Positions 24,118-32,600 of a stretch of 39,220 nt of DNA are shown piece after piece. Source of the DNA: a bacterium UBP4_UBA6127. Its GTDB lineage: Bacteria > UBP4 > UBA4092. Position 1 is the first letter of the stretch, and each line of letters begins with the position of its first letter. The position numbers were made by a program, and so were the translations under genes. The stretch is taken from contig DIVR01000013.1 in the NCBI GenBank assembly GCA_002428325.1, forward strand, positions 1 through 39,220, written 5' to 3'. Below the pieces are notes generated by a model. The model saw nothing but the letters and a program-made list of their open reading frames with translations. It was not told where the DNA came from and ran no database searches.

Positions 24118-26526
24118 ATGAAAAAAGATAAAAACCGCAAAACAGATTTATCCCCCGGAGGAAAACCTGTCCAGGCTGTCAGTGTCCTGCAGCTGGTTGA
24201 ATATTGCCTGTTATCAGGGGATATTCGCAGCGGGTTCTGCGGCAGCTCCCGAATGCAGGAAGGGACTCGAGGACATCAGACTCTGCAACGGCAGGAAGAA
24301 GAGTCCTATGCTGCGGAAGTCCCTTTAAGCTATCTTTATGAAGGGGATGAGCTGGATATTCAGATTGTGGGCCGGGCGGATGGTATCTTTACCGAGGGGG
24401 ACCGGGTGGTGGTGGAAGAAATCAAGACCACAACCCAGTCGCTGAAATCCCTGAATCCGGAAACCTATCCCCGGCATGGGGCTCAGGCTAAATGTTATGC
24501 CTGGATCTATGCCCGGGAAAACAATTTGGATTATATCGATATCCAGGTAACCTATTATCAACTGGACCAGAAAAAAGAGAAACATTTTCGGAAGAGCTGG
24601 AAACTCCCGGAGTTGGAAACCTTTTTTCTGAAATTGATAGAAGAGTATTATCAATGGGCATTGAAACTACTTCATTGGGCCCGGAAACGAAATGATTCCA
24701 TTGAAGAATTGCCCTTTCCCTTTAAAAAATACAGGTCCGGGCAAAGAGAACTGGCGGTCGCGGCTTATCGGGCTCTCAGGGATGGAAAACAATTGTATGC
24801 CCAGGCCCCCACCGGGATCGGCAAAACCATGGCGACTTTATTTCCGGCTTTGAAAGCACTGGGGGAAGGCCATGCCTCGAAAATATTTTACCTGACGGCA
24901 AAGACCCTGACCCGGACAGTGGCCGAAAATGCCCTGGATAAACTTCGGGAAGAAGGGTTGAAATTCAAAGCAGTAACCCTGACAGCCAAAGAGAAAATCT
25001 GTTTTAATGAAGAGGTTTCCTGTAATCCGGAAGATTGCCCCTGGGCCCGGGGATATTATGACAAAATCAAAGAGGCTGTCGGGGATATTTTTAAGGAAGA
25101 GGCCATCACCCGGCCCCTGATTGAAGACTATGCCCGAAAACATGATATTTGTCCTTTTGAATATTCCCTGGATATCTCCCTTTGGGCGGATGGGGTGATT
25201 TGTGATTACAATTATGCTTTTGACCCCCGGGCCTACCTGCGGCGGTTTTTCCTGGAGACCCGGGAAGATTATTTCTTTCTGATAGATGAAGCCCATAACC
25301 TCCCCGACCGGGCTCGGGAAATGTTTTCGGCTTCCCTTTCCAAACAGTCCATCCTGGAACTGAAAAAAGCCCTCCGGAAAGAATTGCCTAAATTGGCAAC
25401 CCTTCTCAACCGGCTGAACAGCGGTTTGTTGGATTATCGAAGAGCCATGGAAGAAGAAGGGAAAGAGGAAGAAGTGCTGGAAGAGATGCCAAGAGAAATA
25501 TTGCCGACTTTAAAAAGCTTTGTGACTCAGGCGGAAAAATGGCTTTCCCGGGAGGGACAAGGGGAATTTCGGCCGGACTTGCTGGACTTTTATTTTGAAG
25601 CGATGGCCTATCTGCGAGTTTCTGAGGACTATGATGCCCATTATGTGACCTGCAGGAATCGGGAGGAAAAAGATATTACGGTTAAACTCTTTTGTTGGGA
25701 CCCTTCCCGGTTGATGAGGGAAGCAATGAAACGGAGCCGGGGAACCCTCTTGTTTTCCGCCACCTTATCCCCTCTGGAATTCTTTATGGAAGTGTTGGGT
25801 GGGGAGGAGGACTCTCCTGCTATCCGACTACCCAGTCCCTTTCCAAGGCAAAACCTTTGCCTGTTGCTGGATGATTCTGTTTCCACCCGGTATCGGGACC
25901 GGGCCGCCTCCCATGGGAAAGTGGCTCAATCTCTGGCGGCGGTGATTGAATCTCGGACCGGGAACTACCTGGCTTTTTTCCCTTCCTATGATTATATGCG
26001 GAAAGTCAGCCAGCAGTTTCGGGATACCGAACCGGATTGCCGGGTCCTGATCCAGTCTCCGGGAATGGGTGAAACCGAAAGGGAAGCTTTCCTGGAAGCC
26101 TTTTCGGTAGATAATAAAGAAACCCTTCTGGGTTTTGCTGTTATGGGGGGCATTTTTGGCGAAGGGATTGATTTGGTTGGGGAGAGGCTTTCCGGAGCCA
26201 TAATTGTCGGGGTTGGGCTTCCCCAAGTCTGCCTGGAAAGGGAAATAATTCGGAATGGTTTTCAGAATGCCGGGAAAAAAGGATTTGATTATGCTTATGT
26301 ATTTCCCGGTATCAATAAAGTCCTTCAGGCCGCCGGCCGGGTTATCCGTACGGAAGAAGATCAAGGAGTGGTCCTCCTGATTGATGAAAGATTTGCAAAT
26401 CCCCTTTATCGGAGGCTCCTGCCCCCAGAGTGGAATCCCATCCCTAGAACTCGGAATCCAGAGAACTTAATGCGTCTGCTTAGGACTTTCTGGAAACATG
26501 TTTCTTTGTCTCCCAGTAAAGAATAG
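24118..26526 (+). CDS. DinG/XPD-like DNA helicase with N-terminal PD-(D/E)XK-like nuclease domain
   Basis: The product has 802 residues. Residues 1-190 resemble a PD-(D/E)XK nuclease (GRADG with D88, VVVEEIK with E101 and K103, and the QAKCYAWIY motif at 123-131). Residues 200-790 are an XPD/Rad3-type superfamily 2 helicase: Walker A APTGIGKT 230-237, four cysteines placed for a 4Fe-4S cluster (C295, C302, C307, C345), DEAH 390-393 (LIDEAHNLPDRAR), SAT 547-549 and motif VI QAAGRVIR. Such enzymes unwind DNA 5'-3' at forks, R-loops or damaged ends; the fused nuclease suggests processing as well as unwinding. Start supported only weakly (short leader, no clear site). It stands alone. Confidence 0.88.
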   Translation: MKKDKNRKTDLSPGGKPVQAVSVLQLVEYCLLSGDIRSGFCGSSRMQEGTRGHQTLQRQEEESYAAEVPLSYLYEGDELDIQIVGRADGIFTEGDRVVVEEIKTTTQSLKSLNPETYPRHGAQAKCYAWIYARENNLDYIDIQVTYYQLDQKKEKHFRKSWKLPELETFFLKLIEEYYQWALKLLHWARKRNDSIEELPFPFKKYRSGQRELAVAAYRALRDGKQLYAQAPTGIGKTMATLFPALKALGEGHASKIFYLTAKTLTRTVAENALDKLREEGLKFKAVTLTAKEKICFNEEVSCNPEDCPWARGYYDKIKEAVGDIFKEEAITRPLIEDYARKHDICPFEYSLDISLWADGVICDYNYAFDPRAYLRRFFLETREDYFFLIDEAHNLPDRAREMFSASLSKQSILELKKALRKELPKLATLLNRLNSGLLDYRRAMEEEGKEEEVLEEMPREILPTLKSFVTQAEKWLSREGQGEFRPDLLDFYFEAMAYLRVSEDYDAHYVTCRNREEKDITVKLFCWDPSRLMREAMKRSRGTLLFSATLSPLEFFMEVLGGEEDSPAIRLPSPFPRQNLCLLLDDSVSTRYRDRAASHGKVAQSLAAVIESRTGNYLAFFPSYDYMRKVSQQFRDTEPDCRVLIQSPGMGETEREAFLEAFSVDNKETLLGFAVMGGIFGEGIDLVGERLSGAIIVGVGLPQVCLEREIIRNGFQNAGKKGFDYAYVFPGINKVLQAAGRVIRTEEDQGVVLLIDERFANPLYRRLLPPEWNPIPRTRNPENLMRLLRTFWKHVSLSPSKE

Positions 26527-26728
26527 TAAACTTCTTGGTAACGAAGCCTTTCAGACCCGCTCCGTTACAACCCAGATTCTACTTGTAAAATCAGCCACAA
26601 TGTCAAGTTAGCTACAAATATGTCGGGTATGAATAAAAAATGTAAATAATTGTTAATCTTATTAAAAAGGGCGAACAAATATAGATTGCGAGGAAAGGGG
26701 TAAGGAGATTAGAATTTTTATAAGTCCA

Positions 26729-26858
26729 ATGAAGGGATGGAAGCAGGGCAGATATCGGAGATAGCGCCATATTTATTCAATCAACAGGGGCAAAGTGAAC
26801 TTTTTTCTCCCTTCATCGAAAAACCTGGTTTCAACCTCCCTTGAAACCAGGTTTTTTT
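26729..26858 (+). ncRNA. Candidate small RNA ending in a strong terminator
   Basis: In the 458-base gap between the helicase stop and the PerR start, ATGAAGGG 26729-26736 can pair with CCCTTCAT 26809-26816, enclosing about 70 bases. A textbook terminator follows at once. No gene needing this terminator ends nearby: the helicase stops 300 bases upstream. Only a 35-codon frame (26737-26844) crosses it, and that frame ends inside the terminator stem. I could not match it to a known RNA family. Confidence 0.4.
26822..26858 (+). terminator. Rho-independent terminator between helicase and PerR genes
   Basis: A perfect 13-bp stem (AACCTGGTTTCAA 26822-26834, TTGAAACCAGGTT 26841-26853) with a six-base loop is followed by a run of T to 26858. 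Confidence 0.9.
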
Positions 26859-26891
26859 AGTTTAAGAAGAAATCTTCAGAGCAAAAGAGAG

Positions 26892-26958
26892 TTATTATTA
26901 TTATCAGAATAAAATAAAATAAAAAGATTATTGACAAGGGTTATATATTGCGTAATAA
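26892..26958 (+). promoter_or_regulatory. Promoter of the PerR-like gene with a possible Per-box-like site
   Basis: TTGACA 26931-26936 and TAATAA 26953-26958 are 16 bases apart, 27 bases before the start codon. Upstream, TTATTATTATTATCA 26892-26906 fits most positions of the PerR box (TTATAATNATTATAA) and could allow autoregulation, but the tract is low-complexity, so this part is tentative. Confidence 0.55.
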
Positions 26959-26984
26959 TATTGCCGATTACGGGGGTTCATAAA

Positions 26985-27404
26985 ATGAGCGAATTAAATA
27001 CGGTCAATCCGGCACGTTATAAACGCAGCCGGCAGCGTCAAAGGATTTTAAGTTTGTTGCAGGAAGTTAATAATCATCCAACCGCAGAATGGATTTATAG
27101 CTATCTGAAACCAGGGTTAAATTCATTGAGCATGGGGACTGTTTATCGGAATCTGCGGATATTGGAAGAGCAAGAGTTAGTCCGGCGGATGTGTAATGGC
27201 AGCGGGGTGGACAGGTTTGATGCCAAAATGGAGCCCCATTCCCATTTTATATGCCGGCATTGTGGGGAAATCGAGGATTTGGACGTGGGTCCGTTGACGG
27301 GTTTAATCCGGGAAATGGAAGTAATGACCGGTCATCTGATCGAGGCCCAAAGGCTTGATTTTCTTGGAATATGCAGTAAGTGCCGAACCCAGAAGTGGCA
27401 TTGA
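26985..27404 (+). CDS. PerR-like peroxide-sensing repressor (Fur family)
   Basis: The product has 139 residues from ATG 26985 (GGGGG upstream); the longer open frame from 26931 begins inside the promoter. A winged-helix DNA-binding domain (MGTVYRNLRILEEQELV) is followed by the metal-binding dimer domain. All five residues equivalent to the PerR regulatory Fe/Mn site are present: H31, D79, H85, H87 and D98. The structural zinc cysteines are C90-x2-C93 and C130-x2-C133. In PerR, iron-catalysed oxidation of histidines releases DNA. The Fe/Mn superoxide dismutase gene downstream fits a peroxide-stress regulator. Fur or another subfamily cannot be fully excluded. Confidence 0.82.
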   Translation: MSELNTVNPARYKRSRQRQRILSLLQEVNNHPTAEWIYSYLKPGLNSLSMGTVYRNLRILEEQELVRRMCNGSGVDRFDAKMEPHSHFICRHCGEIEDLDVGPLTGLIREMEVMTGHLIEAQRLDFLGICSKCRTQKWH

Positions 27405-27497
27405 TTCCGGAAGCTTACTTTTCTCAATGATCCTCTCAACCTTAGAGGTTGGGGATGGAGTTGTCTATCCGGCCTCATTGAAACATGTTTTTTTTAT

Positions 27498-27527
27498 AGC
27501 CCCTTAACCTAAAAGGGGCTTTTTTTT
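27498..27527 (+). terminator. Rho-independent terminator after the PerR-like gene
   Basis: AGCCCCTT 27498-27505 pairs with AAGGGGCT 27513-27520, with a seven-base loop and a run of eight T. The 254-base gap to the SOD gene also contains a small hairpin just after the PerR stop (CAACCT/AGGTTG near 27440); nothing else is recognised in it. Confidence 0.88.
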
Positions 27528-27658
27528 AGAGACAGAGGAGGCCGCCTCTGTCCTAATCTCACCGTCTTGATATTTAATTTCCTGGAATTTCTGTTCAAGA
27601 TGTATTCTTCTCTCTACCTGGGAACCATTCTTTCCCGGCAGGTGTTCTTATTATTAAC

Positions 27659-28417
27659 ATGGTTAACATAAAAACAAATCCAGATGGAAGCACCCGTCGG
27701 GAGTTTATAAAGCGAAGCAGTCTGTTAGGAGGATTAACATTGGCTACCGGATGGTTTGGGAATACCCAGGTGTTTTCCAGGGATAAAAAGAGAGAGAGGA
27801 AAGAGAGAATGGCTCATCAAATAAAAGCAAAAACCTTCAAGGAATCGATATACAGCATGGAAGGGATATCCCGAAAGACAGTGGAAGAGCATTTGAAGTT
27901 GTATAACGGATATGTGAATAAGTATAACGAAGTGATGCAGAAACTGGAGGGTGTAGATAAGAGTACAGCCAACCAGGTTTACAGTGATTTACGGTCTCTC
28001 AAAGTAGACTTAACCTTTGCCATTGGCGGAGTGAAGAACCATGAGATCTATTTCAGCCATTTAGGCGGCAAGGGAGGCAACCCAAACGGAAGCCTTCTGA
28101 AAGCCATTGAGGCTAATTTTGGAAGTTTCGAGAATTATATAATTGATTTAAAACAGTCAGGGCTGGCCGCCCGAGGGTGGGTCTGGACTGCTCTGGACCT
28201 GGATTACTGGTATTTGTTTAATTATCTGGGGGATGCCCAGAACAGTTTTCCGGTCTGGAATGCGGTTCCCATATTAGCCCTGGATGTTTATGAACATGCA
28301 TACTTCATTGACCATGGAGCAGTCCGAGCTGCTTATCTGGAGGCCTTTGTAAAAAATCTGGATTGGAATGAAGTAGCCGGAAATTATGAAACAGCACTCA
28401 AGAGGTTGAAAGCCTGA
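27659..28417 (+). CDS. Tat-exported Fe/Mn superoxide dismutase
   Basis: The product has 252 residues. It carries a twin-arginine signal (S-T-R13-R14-E-F-I-K, then a moderately hydrophobic stretch to about residue 34) before a complete Fe/Mn SOD. Metal ligands are H78 (EEHLKLYNGYV), H128 (VKNHEIYF), D209 and H213 (LDVYEHAYFID). It dismutates superoxide to peroxide and oxygen; export folded through Tat would place it in the periplasm. A second in-frame ATG at 27809 (M51), just before the mature domain, has AGAGAGGA eight bases upstream, much better than anything before ATG 27659. A cytoplasmic form is therefore possible. Confidence 0.93.
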   Translation: MVNIKTNPDGSTRREFIKRSSLLGGLTLATGWFGNTQVFSRDKKRERKERMAHQIKAKTFKESIYSMEGISRKTVEEHLKLYNGYVNKYNEVMQKLEGVDKSTANQVYSDLRSLKVDLTFAIGGVKNHEIYFSHLGGKGGNPNGSLLKAIEANFGSFENYIIDLKQSGLAARGWVWTALDLDYWYLFNYLGDAQNSFPVWNAVPILALDVYEHAYFIDHGAVRAAYLEAFVKNLDWNEVAGNYETALKRLKA

Positions 28418-28427
28418 AGAAAATAAG

Positions 28428-28500
28428 GAACCCCCTGGGGGAGGTTCACCTCCTCCCCGATAAAGGTTGCTGATGCCCCACTTGAAAACCATCAGCAACT
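28428..28500 (+). other. Tandem hairpins downstream of the SOD gene
   Basis: GAACC 28428-28432 pairs with GGTTC 28443-28447. Alternatively GGGGGAGG 28437-28444 pairs with CCTCCTCCCC 28449-28458. A separate perfect 10-bp stem (GTTGCTGATG 28466-28475, CATCAGCAAC 28490-28499) follows. The segments sit between the SOD stop codon and its terminator and could be a 3' UTR element or a processed sRNA. Confidence 0.45.
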
Positions 28501-28509
28501 GTCTCTCCT

Positions 28510-28544
28510 GCGCATCGGGAACTCCCACCCGATGCGCTTTTTTT
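28510..28544 (+). terminator. Rho-independent terminator after the SOD gene
   Basis: GCGCATCGGG 28510-28519 and CCCGATGCGC 28528-28537 form a perfect 10-bp stem with an eight-base loop, followed by seven T. Confidence 0.92.
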
Positions 28545-28657
28545 ATAAGAAAGAATACTTCTATCCGAACGAAGCATCTTGCCATCAAGAAAAAGCTTGT
28601 TATACCATACCAACAGATTAAGGATTTTCAATATTATCAGTATAAGGGGAAGAATAT

Positions 28658-29596
28658 ATGTATTGGATATTGGGGTTGGCACTTATTTTTATTCTGGGAC
28701 TGGGATACTGGTTTTATCAAAGGCGGAACACCCATCCAATGTATTGTATTGTCTGGTTATTGGCGTCCCCAAGGTTTCTATCGATGGAAGAAGCCGCTGA
28801 AATATTAAAGAGAGTCTTGGGGCTACCTTACTGTACGGAAGAAAATTCAGAGTATGGGGTCATGGGAGATTCCCATCATATTATGTTTATGTATGAGGGA
28901 GAGGCATATCTGATTAACAATCTGCCACAACCTTACATGGAACCAGAAGAAGGGTTTTTGAAGGAAATCAGGGATTTAAGGTTGCGAAATGCCTTGGAAA
29001 ACCATAAAAGCTGGTTATCAATAGATTACCTTCCCGGGAAGAAGTCAGGGAAACCCGATATGAAAAAGGTCTATCCTATTTTAGGGAAAATAGCCGCTGA
29101 ATTTTATAAGGAAGATTGCCTGGCGATATACTTTACCGAAACCCATATAAATTTACCGGCTGAACCCTGGATATTGGATGCTTTACGGTCGGATTCCCCA
29201 ATGGAAACAATCAAGGAAAAGTTTCAACAGGAAGCAAATCCGGCCGTAATCGGGATTGAATCAGAAAATCCTGATATGCAAAAGGCAGTAGCCGAGGCCC
29301 GGTCCCGATGGCCTGAATTTAATGAGTCCTTTGAAAACCGGGGGTTAGATGACCATTATGCCGCCAAATTCCCTTTTACGGATGGGGAAAATGAAGAATT
29401 TATGTGGATTACGGTGGAGGATATCATTGGGGAAGATATATTTGGCTCACTGGATAATGACCCGGTACACTTAAAAAACATCCAGGCTGGGGACCGGGTG
29501 AAAGTATCTCTTGAGAAACTTAATGACTGGATGATAATACAGGGAGAAGAAATACTGGGGGGATTTACGGTTAAAGTCTTACAAAAAACCCGGTAA
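28658..29596 (+). CDS. Membrane-anchored DUF2314-domain protein
   Basis: The product has 312 residues. A single N-terminal membrane segment (residues 3-20, WILGLALIFILGLGYWFY) is followed by a soluble part. The C-terminal 75 residues match the DUF2314 pattern: FPFTDGENEEFMWITVEDI, then GSLDNDPVHLKNIQAGDRV, then DWMIIQGEEILGGFTVKVL. The middle (EEAAEILKRVLGL, then a Tyr/Glu-rich stretch) resembles the region that often precedes DUF2314 but has no known role. GGGGAAG lies eight bases before the ATG. It is flanked by the SOD terminator and, convergently, by the HD-GYP sensor gene. The function of DUF2314 is unknown. Confidence 0.82.
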   Translation: MYWILGLALIFILGLGYWFYQRRNTHPMYCIVWLLASPRFLSMEEAAEILKRVLGLPYCTEENSEYGVMGDSHHIMFMYEGEAYLINNLPQPYMEPEEGFLKEIRDLRLRNALENHKSWLSIDYLPGKKSGKPDMKKVYPILGKIAAEFYKEDCLAIYFTETHINLPAEPWILDALRSDSPMETIKEKFQQEANPAVIGIESENPDMQKAVAEARSRWPEFNESFENRGLDDHYAAKFPFTDGENEEFMWITVEDIIGEDIFGSLDNDPVHLKNIQAGDRVKVSLEKLNDWMIIQGEEILGGFTVKVLQKTR

Positions 29597-29690
29597 GCCT
29601 GTTTGTAGATAACCCAGCAGGTTCTTTTCCCGGCGGATAAGGATTGGGATACAATTTTAAAATCTTACCAGCTGGCTGTTTATATGAGGG

Positions 29691-32600
29691 TTAGCGGGCC
29701 GTTTCCTGAATCATTTTCAAGAAGGTATCTGTTACTTCCGGATCAAAATGGATACCCCGCAAAGAAATTATATGATTAACCACTTCTCCTTTGGGTAAAG
29801 CCGAGCGGTAGGGACGGTCGGAAGTCATCGCATCCCATACATCCACGACAGCAAAAATCCTGGCGGCCATAGGGATTTCTCTTTCTTTTAATCCCCGAGG
29901 GTAACCGGTACCATCCCATTTCTCATGATGGCAATAGGGGATATCCAAGGCTGGGCGCAGGTATTGGATAGGGGATAATAACTCATAAGCATAAAGAGGG
30001 TGTTTTTTCATAACCACCCATTCTGCCGGGGTCAGAGGGCCGGGTTTCAGCAAGATGCTGTCAGGGATACCCATCTTTCCGATATCATGCAGAAGAGCCC
30101 CCCAACGTAGATAACCCATCTCATCCCGGGTCATTCCCATGGCTAAGGCCAGTTCCACTGTAATATTGGTTACCCGCTGGGTATGTCCTTCGGTTTCCTT
30201 ATCTCGAAGGTCCAGGGCTCGGGACCATCCTTCCAGGGTGCTGTCATAAGCCATAGCCAATTCAGTATTGGACCGCTGCAGGCTGTTAAAAAGGGTGGCA
30301 TTATCAATGGCGATGGCTGATTGGGTTGCCATCGCTTCCAGGAATTCTGTCCATTCCCCACTAGGTTCAAAATTCGAGTAAGTGAAAAAGACTTCCAAGA
30401 TTCCCTGTACCTGCCCCTTGGCAATAAGGGGAAGCCCAATATAAGTTTGGAATTTATCTTCAACGGATTTAGGCATTTGGGGAAATCCATAAGGATAGGC
30501 GGCAGCCCGTTTCACTTGCAGGAGGATTCTTTCCCGAAGGATATGGAAGGCCGGGTCATGGGAGTAATTCTCGCTGGACCAGGAAGGGATTTCTCTTTCC
30601 ACCCCTTTGGCTTGCAGTAATTCCAACTGGTTGATGGAAGTATTATAGAGCAGGACCGCCGCGCCTTCTGCTTCCAGCCGCAGCAATACCTGTTGAAGGA
30701 TGATATTGATATTAATGCGTAAGTCCATGCTGCCGGTGATGGCCATATCAATGGCTCGAAGGCTGGAAATAAAGTCCAGTTTTCGTTCCAGTTCAGTTTC
30801 TCTCTCAACCAGCCGTTGCCGGGTAAAGGTTCTTTCCAGGGCCGCCGAACAATAAGAAGCAATCACCCTTAACAGGTCCAGGTCATTCTGAGTATAGGCA
30901 TTGGGACGATAGGATTGAATGGAAAGGACCCCGATATTATGTTCCTGTTTCCGGAAGGGAACCATCATCAGAGACATGGATATCCGGATCTTATCTCCAA
31001 ATCTTGGCAGAGAAAGCAGCTCCCGGTCCACATCGGTTTTATTTCGGAGAATCAGGAGGGGCCCTTCCTGGAAGGTTCTTTCGACAATCGGCGGGAATTT
31101 CGCCAAGTCCCTGGTTTTAGCTTGCTGGCGGCTTCCTTCAATCTCGTCATAAGCAATAATATCTTTAAGGAGTTTCTCGTCTTCCGAATAGAGACTGATA
31201 AAAGCGGCTTCCCAACCAAATAGTTCATCGCATTTATCCAGGATAATTTGGGCCACATCCACCGAGGAATTAGCGTCGGAGAGGCGAGTTCCTAAATCGG
31301 AAAGGACATTTCTGACTTTTTCAGCCGCTTTCCGGGAAGTGATATCTTCGAGAGAATTCATGAAATGGGTGATATTCCCATCTTTATCCCGGATGGGGCT
31401 GATGGTGGCATCCACCCAGAAAAGTTCTCCGGTTTTCCGGTGGTCACATAATTCCCCCCGCCATTCGTTACCGGAATTAATGGTATCCCATATCCAGTCA
31501 TAAGTGCTTTGAGGGGTAGAGCCCGAGCCCAGGACCCCAGGTTTATTTCCGATTATTTCGTCCAGGGTATAACCGGATATCTCGGTAAATTTATTGTTAA
31601 CATATTCAATATTTCCCTTTTTATCGGTGATAATAATACTGCTGGTGCTTTGTTCCAGGGCCCGGGTGAGTCTTCGCTGTTCCTGTTCGACTAGTTTCCA
31701 TTCAGTAACATCCTGAAGGATACCGAGGGAGCCATAGGGTTTGTTGGAGGAGTCTTTGAGTTGGATAGAGATATCTGAGACCCATCGTTCTCGGCCGCTT
31801 CGGTCCACCATCCGGTAATCCATTTCCCATCGGTCCATTTCTCCTGAGAGGGTTCTCCGGGTGGCCTCTTCGGGGGACATGTCTTTCATCAGTCCCTTGG
31901 GGATTTTTTCTTTGATGGATTGGGTCCAGACTTCAACGGTTAATTCTTCGGGGGTATACCCCAGGAGATCTTTAATGCCCTCTCCCATGAAAATATATCG
32001 AACAGGGTAATAGCGGCATTCATAGGGAACAGCGGTAATGCTTCTGATGGCTTCCCGGTATCTGGCTTCTTTTTCCTGGATGGCGTTTCTAGACTCAACG
32101 AGTTCTTTAAAAAGTTGGGCGTTTTCAATCAGAATCCCCAGTTGTTCTCCCAGCAAACGGTTAAATTCAACTTCTTCAGAGGTAAAGGAATGGAACTTAT
32201 GCGTATAATCCATTCGGAGGACACCAATAGTCTTACCTCGGGAGGAAACCGGGACGGCCATAACCGATTTCAATTTCATGCTATCCACAAAATGGATAGG
32301 GATAATATCGGTTTTATAACAATCATCAATCACAATAGGTTCATTATTTTGGAAACAGGTTCCGGAGAGGCTGAAGCCGGGGGGATTTATAGAATTATCG
32401 ACCGATGGCGGGTCTATAGAATCATTTGGGGAAGTGTTATTGGGAATGGCTTTAATCAGTCCCTTTTTTTCCTTGTCATATAGGAAGACACGAACCCTGT
32501 TGACCCCGGTATATTCAGGGATAAGAGAATAGATTTTGGAAATCAAGTCTTGGAATTCCAGGGTTTCCTGGAACAGATCACTCACTTTCCGGAGGAGTTC

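Noticed and set aside
26737..26844. A 35-codon frame (MEAGQISEIAPYLFNQQ and on)
   Set aside because: Its stop lies within the terminator stem and its start has no spaced ribosome-binding site. It is kept only as a possible leader feature of the candidate RNA.
26931..26984. N-terminal extension of the PerR-like protein
   Set aside because: These bases contain the TTGACA and TAATAA promoter elements, and the downstream ATG has the ribosome-binding site.
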